From a virus: 21,936 bases of DNA. Positions 17,740-21,936 of the stretch are shown piece after piece. Position 1 is the stretch's first letter, and every line of letters starts with the position of its first letter. The DNA lies in the IMG/VR virus record IMGVR_UViG_3300030406_003065, positions 1-21,936 of that record, one strand, 5' to 3'. The translations under genes were made by a program, and so were the position numbers. The notes under the pieces are model-generated. The model ran no database searches and was not told the origin of the DNA. It saw nothing but the letters and a program-made list of their open reading frames with translations.

Positions 17740-18955
17740 ATATTTTATAGAAGGTAGTTTATTACAAGAACCTGATGAGTTGATAAGTATTGACAATAAT
17801 ACTTATGCAGTATATTTATACACTACAACAAGTGGTTCAGTTATGCCTTTAGTGGTACGTGTAGATTTACCAAAAAGTTTTAAAGAAGGTGCAATAGATA
17901 AAGCTAATCCATATACAGAAGAAACGTTTGCTGATAAATATGGTTATGCTTTTTTCTCTATGTTTAATTTATCTGATTTAAAATTAATTGACCCTGATGA
18001 TAGAGATGTATCAGATGTTGATTGGTTGTTACAAAATATAGAAAATGATTTAGAAACAAAAGCTAAAAATTTTGGTAAAAGATGGTATTTAGATGATGAA
18101 GTACAACAGTTATTTGCTTATGGTGCAATAACTGGAGAAGATATATCACCATTCCTTGAGCAATTAACTTGGTTTAAGGATAGTACACCTGAACAAAGAA
18201 ACTTTATTGAACTTTTATATACTAAACCTGATAAAGCAGCAAAGTTAGTTAAAGACAATTATACAGCATTAAAAGTGCAAATTGCACAAATGGGTATATC
18301 AGGTGAGGGTGTAGATGATTTAGTTAGAGAATTAGCAGGAGATGTAGCACAAGGAAATATAACTACTGCTGAAGCAGCTTTAACATTATCTTATTTAATT
18401 GACCCATATAAATTATCTATGGCAGGTGGTAAAGATGTTATGAATCAAGATTACGTAGGTTTTATAGGCAAAATAAATCAAACTCATAGTGGAGTAGCTA
18501 ATGCAAAAGATTTAGTTACACAATACTTAGGTGTAGATACATCTATGGCATTTGAAAAAAGTGGTGTTATTGAAAAATACGCAGCTATGTTAAGAGCAGA
18601 TGCTGCATTAGGAGAAGGTGTGACAACTAATTTAGATATTATTAAAAATCAATTACAGTCTGCACACGATAAAATGTTTCCTGGTTATGCAGGTAGTCAA
18701 CACAATTTATGGTCTGCACCTTTGTATAGAACATTTCAAACTATAACTGGTAAAGCAGGATTATCTAATGAAGATAAGAAAAAAGTAGACATTATATCAC
18801 AAAAAGTTGGTGGAGATATGACACTGTTTGCAGCAGAAATAAGAAAACAATATGAAGATGACCCAACATATCAAGACACAGTGCTTGGTGCTATGACAGG
18901 AGTGTTTAAGCAAGATGTATCAGGTGTATTTACAGGACAAAGTTTGGTAGGTTAA
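17732..18955 (+). CDS. Virion-module protein of 407 residues, function unknown
   Basis: ATG 17732 gives an 8-nt overlap (ATGTCTGA) with the giant gene and follows AGGG; a longer reading from 17711 is possible (414 residues) but unsupported. The first 100 residues look beta-containing ('EGSLLQEPDELISIDNNTYA'). The rest is alpha-helical and acidic with an 'ALTLSYLIDPYKLSMAGGK' segment in the middle. A Gly/His/Trp-containing patch ('MFPGYAGSQHNLWSAPLY') lies around residues 310-328, where a loop or interface is likely. No catalytic motif, signal peptide or membrane segment is visible. It sits between a giant virion gene and a peptidoglycan-binding protein, all co-oriented and nearly gapless, so it is probably another structural or ejection component. 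I do not recognise the family. Confidence 0.7.
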   Translation: MSEYFIEGSLLQEPDELISIDNNTYAVYLYTTTSGSVMPLVVRVDLPKSFKEGAIDKANPYTEETFADKYGYAFFSMFNLSDLKLIDPDDRDVSDVDWLLQNIENDLETKAKNFGKRWYLDDEVQQLFAYGAITGEDISPFLEQLTWFKDSTPEQRNFIELLYTKPDKAAKLVKDNYTALKVQIAQMGISGEGVDDLVRELAGDVAQGNITTAEAALTLSYLIDPYKLSMAGGKDVMNQDYVGFIGKINQTHSGVANAKDLVTQYLGVDTSMAFEKSGVIEKYAAMLRADAALGEGVTTNLDIIKNQLQSAHDKMFPGYAGSQHNLWSAPLYRTFQTITGKAGLSNEDKKKVDIISQKVGGDMTLFAAEIRKQYEDDPTYQDTVLGAMTGVFKQDVSGVFTGQSLVG

Positions 18956-18957
18956 TT

Positions 18958-20235
18958 ATGGCTATGACAACAGAAGAGATAAAAGAGTTACAAAGAGAAT
19001 TAGGTGTTACACCTGATGGAATTATTGGACCTATAACTAGAGCAGCAGCAAAAGCAGCACAAGAAGCATCTCCATTTGAAGAAACAAAATATGATGATGT
19101 AGTTAACACTACAGGACTTGTTAGAGGTACAGATGACACTGTAGATGAAACTGTAGATGAAACTATAGATGACACTGTAGATGAAACTATAGATGAAACT
19201 GAAGATGAAACTGTAAGTAGTGATTACCCTAAAATTTTATACAACGAATTTGGTGTACCAGTTTCTGTAGATGATGCTGAAGAGGAAGAAAAATTTAGAG
19301 GAATAGGTTTTACTTTTGATGAAAAACCTGAAGTTAAAGGTGGTGGTATAAATACAGATTTATTAGGTCAATTACTTGGAAGTTACGCAGAATCAGCACA
19401 AGTAGCAGAAATTGCACAAACAGGACCATCAACATACGAACAAGCTAAAGGTTTATATCCTTATTTAGATGATAGATTAATTAGGTTATTTCTAAATAAA
19501 TATGCAGAATCAGGAAATGAACGTTTAGCTTTAGCAGAAATGAGAGCAGACCCAATTATGGATACTATATATCCTGGAATAAAAAGAACAGATGGAACTC
19601 TTAGAATGACAGAACAAGAATATGTTGCTGCTGTTGATAATATGAAAGCCACTGTACGAACATATAATTTAAACCCTAATGAGTTTCAAGATGATATTGT
19701 TAATGCAATAAGTGGTGATGTATCACCTTTAGAGTTTAGACAGAGAATGGAAGCAGGATACGAAAATGTTGTTAATAACATTCCACAAGTAAAACAAGCA
19801 TACCTAGATAACTTTGGTGTTGACTTACCAAATGAATCTATATTTGCTATGTTTGTTTCTCCTAACGTTGCTACAAAAATATTAGAAGGACAAATTAGAG
19901 CATCACAAATTATTGGTGAAGCAGAGGCAGCAGGATTTGGTAGTATAACTGGACAAGTAGGTACATCATTAGCACAACAAGGACTAACACAAGAAGGTGC
20001 TAGAAAAGGTTATGGACAAGCAGCTTTAACTCTTAAAGGGATACAAGGTGCTGCTGCTAGACAAGGAAGAGAAAATATTACAGCTACAGAATATGTACAA
20101 GCAACACAACTTGGTGCAGCACAAGAATTACAACAATTACAAAATGTATTACAACAAGTAGAAACTGAAAGTTCTGCAATACTTGGTGCAGTACGTACAC
20201 AACAAGGTGCTGTTACAGGACTAGAAGAAACATAA
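18958..20235 (+). CDS. Virion protein with N-terminal peptidoglycan-binding domain and acidic repeat linker
   Basis: 425 residues, starting two bases after the previous stop. Residues about 5-35 carry the PG_binding_1 core: 'IKELQRELGVTPDGIIGPIT' and an Ala-rich helix, matching the lQ..Lg...DG..G..T signature of three-helix domains that bind peptidoglycan. Residues 59-86 are an acidic repeat (D-D/E-T-V/I/E), presumably a flexible linker. Residues about 191-325 form a separate helical domain with 'YPGIKRTDGTLRMTEQEY', 'NAISGDVSPLEFRQRME' and 'FGVDLPNESIFAMFVSP', a pattern I associate with virion proteins of marine and actinobacterial phages (memory, not a search). The C-terminal 50 residues are Gln-rich and helical. 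The likely role is to anchor a virion or ejected complex at the cell wall, together with the transglycosylase encoded upstream. It is the last gene before the internal promoter. Confidence 0.78.
   Translation: MAMTTEEIKELQRELGVTPDGIIGPITRAAAKAAQEASPFEETKYDDVVNTTGLVRGTDDTVDETVDETIDDTVDETIDETEDETVSSDYPKILYNEFGVPVSVDDAEEEEKFRGIGFTFDEKPEVKGGGINTDLLGQLLGSYAESAQVAEIAQTGPSTYEQAKGLYPYLDDRLIRLFLNKYAESGNERLALAEMRADPIMDTIYPGIKRTDGTLRMTEQEYVAAVDNMKATVRTYNLNPNEFQDDIVNAISGDVSPLEFRQRMEAGYENVVNNIPQVKQAYLDNFGVDLPNESIFAMFVSPNVATKILEGQIRASQIIGEAEAAGFGSITGQVGTSLAQQGLTQEGARKGYGQAALTLKGIQGAAARQGRENITATEYVQATQLGAAQELQQLQNVLQQVETESSAILGAVRTQQGAVTGLEET
19132..19215 (+). repeat. Tandem 12-bp repeat, seven units, coding an acidic Asp/Glu-Thr linker
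   Basis: Seven in-frame copies of a 12-bp unit (consensus GATGAAACTGTA) with only synonymous or conservative differences between units (GAC for GAA in two, ATA or GAA for GTA in three). Together they code [D-(D/E)-T-(V/I/E)]x7, residues 59-86 of the peptidoglycan-binding protein. Unit number probably varies between related phages. Confidence 0.92.
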
Positions 20236-20256
20236 TACAATATTTAGTATATACAC

Positions 20257-20283
20257 TTGCACAACCACAATATATGGTATAAT
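20257..20283 (+). promoter_or_regulatory. Vegetative sigma-70/sigma-A-type promoter with extended -10
   Basis: TTGCAC at 20257-20262 and TATAAT at 20278-20283, spaced by 15 bp, with TG one base upstream of the -10 (TGGTATAAT, extended -10). Short spacing is compensated by the extended -10. Transcription would start near 20290 and read a leader of about 150 bases into the scaffold and capsid genes. It is the only intergenic promoter I can support in the window. Confidence 0.72.
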
Positions 20284-20318
20284 CAAATTAAGCTGCGTTT
20301 GTAAGTCTGCAGGATAAT

Positions 20319-20336
20319 ATGACTTCAATTTTGTAA
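20319..20336 (+). CDS. Possible five-codon leader cistron (MTSIL)
   Basis: ATG ACT TCA ATT TTG TAA, preceded by AGGA at 20311-20314 with four bases between. It lies in the leader downstream of the promoter and stops three bases before the first hairpin arm, so a ribosome on its stop codon would cover that arm. Short ATG-stop frames arise by chance in AT-rich DNA; it is listed because of the ribosome site and its placement. Confidence 0.25.
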   Translation: MTSIL

Positions 20337-20338
20337 TC

Positions 20339-20363
20339 GGTCTTGATGCCTACTGACAAGACC
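20339..20363 (+). promoter_or_regulatory. Leader hairpin A (7-bp perfect stem)
   Basis: GGTCTTG (20339-20345) pairs perfectly with CAAGACC (20357-20363) around an 11-base loop. It shares 20357-20358 and its loop/3' arm with hairpin B, so only one can form. Confidence 0.5.
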
Positions 20364-20368
20364 TGTCA
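20354..20368 (+). promoter_or_regulatory. Leader hairpin B (5-bp stem, alternative to A)
   Basis: TGACA (20354-20358) pairs with TGTCA (20364-20368) around the loop AGACC, which is the 3' arm of hairpin A. It is weaker than A by stem length. Confidence 0.35.
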
Positions 20369-20398
20369 AATAAAAACAGTAGTGTAAGACTAAAAAGC

Positions 20399-20419
20399 AG
20401 TGGTTACTTATACACCACT
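20399..20419 (+). promoter_or_regulatory. Leader hairpin C just upstream of the scaffold start
   Basis: AGTGGT (20399-20404) pairs with ACCACT (20414-20419) around a nine-base loop. It ends 21 bases before ATG 20441 and is not followed by a T run, so a role in translation or mRNA stability of the scaffold message is more likely than termination. Confidence 0.4.
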
Positions 20420-20440
20420 TGTAAAAATATCGTATAAAGA

Positions 20441-20905
20441 ATGGACAATAGAATAATGACAGAAGAACTAAACAACTCTGACACAGGCGAAAAGAACTGG
20501 AAAGAGATGAGAGAAAAACTTAATCTCTACGAAGCGAAAATCGCAGAATACGAAGGTAAAGAAAGACAAGAAGTTTTTAACAAAGCAGGTCTTGACACTA
20601 CTAAAGGTGTTGGAAAAGCAGTTGAGATGATGTACGAAGGTGATATGACTGTTGAAGGAATACAGCAATATGCATCAGAAGAATTTGGGGTTGAGTTTGG
20701 GAATCAAGACAGATTACAAGATACTGTACAAGCTACAGAACAAAGTCAGGATAGACTAAACAACATACAGCAAAATTCAGTTGTAGATTTATACAACACA
20801 GATGTAATATCGCAAGTTCGTGAGATAGAAAAAACTGGAAATACAAGACAATCAATAGCTGCCAAGTTATCTGTTATAGAGGAAGCGAAGAAAAACTCTA
20901 AATAG
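20441..20905 (+). CDS. Capsid scaffolding protein (putative)
   Basis: 154 residues directly before the major capsid gene, the standard place of the scaffold that guides procapsid assembly and is then removed. It is acidic, hydrophilic and helical. Residues about 19-48 ('NWKEMREKLNLYEAKIAEYE' onward) look coiled-coil. Next comes 'FNKAGLDTTKGVGKAVEMMY' (46-65), then 'EGDMTVEGIQQYASEEFGVE'. This 'AGLD.[ST]KG...YEGD.T.E.I..YA' layout is one I recall from scaffold-like proteins of actinobacterial phages. The C-terminus is Lys-rich, as expected for a capsid-binding tail. ATG 20441 has only a weak AAAGA upstream; ATG 20456 is an in-frame alternative with no better site. It has no protease motif, and no separate head protease is seen in the window. 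Confidence 0.72.
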   Translation: MDNRIMTEELNNSDTGEKNWKEMREKLNLYEAKIAEYEGKERQEVFNKAGLDTTKGVGKAVEMMYEGDMTVEGIQQYASEEFGVEFGNQDRLQDTVQATEQSQDRLNNIQQNSVVDLYNTDVISQVREIEKTGNTRQSIAAKLSVIEEAKKNSK

Positions 20906-20946
20906 ATTTTCTAAACTTCTTCAAACAATTTAGACAATTAACTTAT

Positions 20947-20952
20947 AGGAGA
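20947..20952 (+). promoter_or_regulatory. Strong ribosome binding site of the major capsid gene
   Basis: AGGAGA eight bases before ATG 20961, followed by an A-rich spacer. It is among the best Shine-Dalgarno matches in the window, fitting a highly expressed gene. Confidence 0.8.
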
Positions 20953-20960
20953 AGTAAAAA

Positions 20961-21936
20961 ATGGCAAATATTTCGTTAACTAACAATACGATTTATGCAC
21001 AAAACATTAATAACTTTACTGGTGAGTTGTTTAAAGTTGGTGGTCAAAGAACACCTTTATTGTCATCAGTTGGTGGTTTGAATGGTGGTAAAGTATTAAA
21101 CTCTACATTTTGGCAAGTCCAAGTAGAAGATAATGCAACCATTTCTTCAGAACCAACTAAAGGACAAGAAGGTAGCACACCTACAGAATATCTTGGAAGA
21201 GATAGAGCTGCATATACTTATGTAACACAAATCTTCCATAAAGGTGTACAAATGACCTACACAGCTTTAGCTTCAACAGGTAACCAAAATCCTTTTGACT
21301 TGTCAGCTAACATTGTTAACACATCTGATGGAGATGGAACAACAACAGCAGCAGATAAATTAGGATTATTTGGTGGTAACCCAGTAAATGATGAATTTGC
21401 ATTACAGCTTGAAAAAGCTATGGAAAAAGTAGCAAGAGAAGTTGAGTGGTTCGCATTCAATGGTTCTTTCTCTGATGGTGCTAATGTCACCCCAGGGTCA
21501 GGAACAAGAGAAATGTATGGTCTTGATGTATGGATTTCATTAAACAAGAACGCTGACAACTCTGCAGCAGTAAACCCACTTGGTGGTAACTGCTACTACA
21601 ACGACACATCAGGTGATGGAACTGGTTCTGCACAAGTAATCAGTTTCGCAACTATTTCAGGTGCGTTAAAGAGGATGTATGACAACCATGCACCAATGAA
21701 ACAACCTGTACTTTGTGTTAGCCCACAACAATTACTAGACCTTAACAATGAACTTGTTAAAGGAACAGTTGATATAGCAGGTGCAATCATTCCTAGAGAT
21801 AGAAATGTTGCAGGTGTTGACATTGATACAATCATTACACCATTCGGTTCAATCGGACTTATGGTTATTGACCCTGACATCATGCCAACAGGAACTGCTT
21901 TCATCTTAGACCTAGCTTACATACAACCAGTATTCA
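20961..21936 (+). CDS. Major capsid protein, HK97 fold (3' partial)
   Basis: The frame opens at ATG 20961 and runs off the window after 325 codons without a stop. The N-terminus reads MANISLTNNTIYAQNINNFT. A Gly/Ser/Thr-rich region is followed by a long helix around residues 142-167 ('FALQLEKAMEKVAREVEWFA', then 'FNG'), the spine-helix region typical of phage capsid subunits, then 'GTREMYGLDVWI' and a C-terminal 'DPDIMPTGTAFILDLAYIQPV'. The pattern suggests the SU10/DUF5309-type branch of HK97-fold capsid proteins; this is from memory of the family. The start has a strong AGGAGA site, and codon use shifts towards C-ending codons (about 16 AAC to 11 AAT, 8 TTC to 6 TTT), unlike the giant genes, which fits very high expression. 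Few residues should be missing at the 3' end. Confidence 0.85.
   Translation, partial: MANISLTNNTIYAQNINNFTGELFKVGGQRTPLLSSVGGLNGGKVLNSTFWQVQVEDNATISSEPTKGQEGSTPTEYLGRDRAAYTYVTQIFHKGVQMTYTALASTGNQNPFDLSANIVNTSDGDGTTTAADKLGLFGGNPVNDEFALQLEKAMEKVAREVEWFAFNGSFSDGANVTPGSGTREMYGLDVWISLNKNADNSAAVNPLGGNCYYNDTSGDGTGSAQVISFATISGALKRMYDNHAPMKQPVLCVSPQQLLDLNNELVKGTVDIAGAIIPRDRNVAGVDIDTIITPFGSIGLMVIDPDIMPTGTAFILDLAYIQPVF

Larger units (their letters stand above)
20284..20440 (+). promoter_or_regulatory. Structured leader (5' UTR) of the scaffold/capsid genes
   Basis: The intergenic stretch between 20236 and 20440 holds no long gene. After the promoter it contains three perfect short inverted repeats and one possible minicistron (each listed separately). 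Hairpins at 20339-20363 and 20354-20368 share bases and exclude each other. None is followed by a T run, so I do not call an intrinsic terminator. The region does not fold as a tRNA cloverleaf by inspection. Confidence 0.5.

Noticed and set aside
19132-19215. CRISPR-like array at the 12-bp repeats
   Set aside because: Units are directly adjacent with no spacers, are in frame and code a peptide repeat.
20339-20419. Rho-independent terminator after the peptidoglycan-binding protein gene
   Set aside because: None of the hairpins is followed by a T run.
20284-20440. tRNA or other known structural RNA in the leader
   Set aside because: No 7-bp acceptor with a TTC-loop arm could be found, and the stems present have loops of 5, 9 and 11 bases that do not match a cloverleaf.
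20906-20946. CTAAA/TTTAG inverted repeat between scaffold and capsid genes
   Set aside because: A five-pair AT-rich stem with a loop of about 13 bases and no T run; likely chance in this composition.
1-21936. Absence of GGCC, GCGC, CCGG and CGCG as further restriction avoidance
   Set aside because: I saw none, but GC-only words are expected only a few times at this composition with rare CpG, so absence is weak evidence compared with GATC and TCGA.

Overview
The window is a 21.9 kb stretch of a tailed double-stranded DNA bacteriophage genome, AT-rich (I estimate about 30% G+C) and coded entirely on the + strand. It holds part of the head and virion module: the 3' end of the large terminase subunit, a portal protein, about 17.6 kb of virion genes including two giant ones (2029 and 1786 codons), then a promoter, a structured leader, a scaffold-like protein and the first 325 codons of an HK97-fold major capsid protein. 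No integrase, replication, lysis-cassette or recognisable tail-tube or sheath gene is present.

Layout. Bases 1-858 are the terminase nuclease domain and 859-2640 the portal. Two small genes follow (2633-2839 and 2826-3230), both best started at TTG. Then come a giant gene (3232-9321), a 511-residue protein (9314-10846), a protein with an N-terminal lysozyme-like transglycosylase domain (10846-12186), a 66-residue protein (12186-12386), a second giant gene (12379-17739), a 407-residue protein (17732-18955) and a protein with an N-terminal peptidoglycan-binding domain (18958-20235). Gene junctions are extremely tight, with four exact 8-nt overlaps and two TAATG junctions, so this block reads as one polycistronic, translationally coupled unit. 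The only real intergenic region, 20236-20440, carries a consensus-like promoter, a possible five-codon leader cistron and several hairpins, two of them mutually exclusive, ahead of the scaffold and capsid genes.

How the genes may work together. Terminase and portal package DNA, and scaffold and capsid build the head. The block between them resembles in position and character the internal-virion/ejection proteins of short-tailed phages: very large alpha-helical proteins, one with a membrane-like segment, accompanied by cell-wall-degrading and cell-wall-binding domains. That role is inference. The scaffold has a 'GLDTTKG' pattern followed by a 'YEGD' element, which I recall from scaffolds of phages of Actinobacteria. 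With the low G+C this would fit a marine, low-GC actinobacterial host, but this is a hypothesis.

The most striking sequence-level signal is that the tetranucleotide GATC is absent from the whole window by my reading, although tens of copies are expected. Synonymous codon choice visibly avoids it: Asp is normally GAT, but every Asp-Pro pair I found is GAC-CCN. TCGA also appears to be absent. This looks like avoidance of two 4-bp palindromes, most simply restriction-site avoidance.
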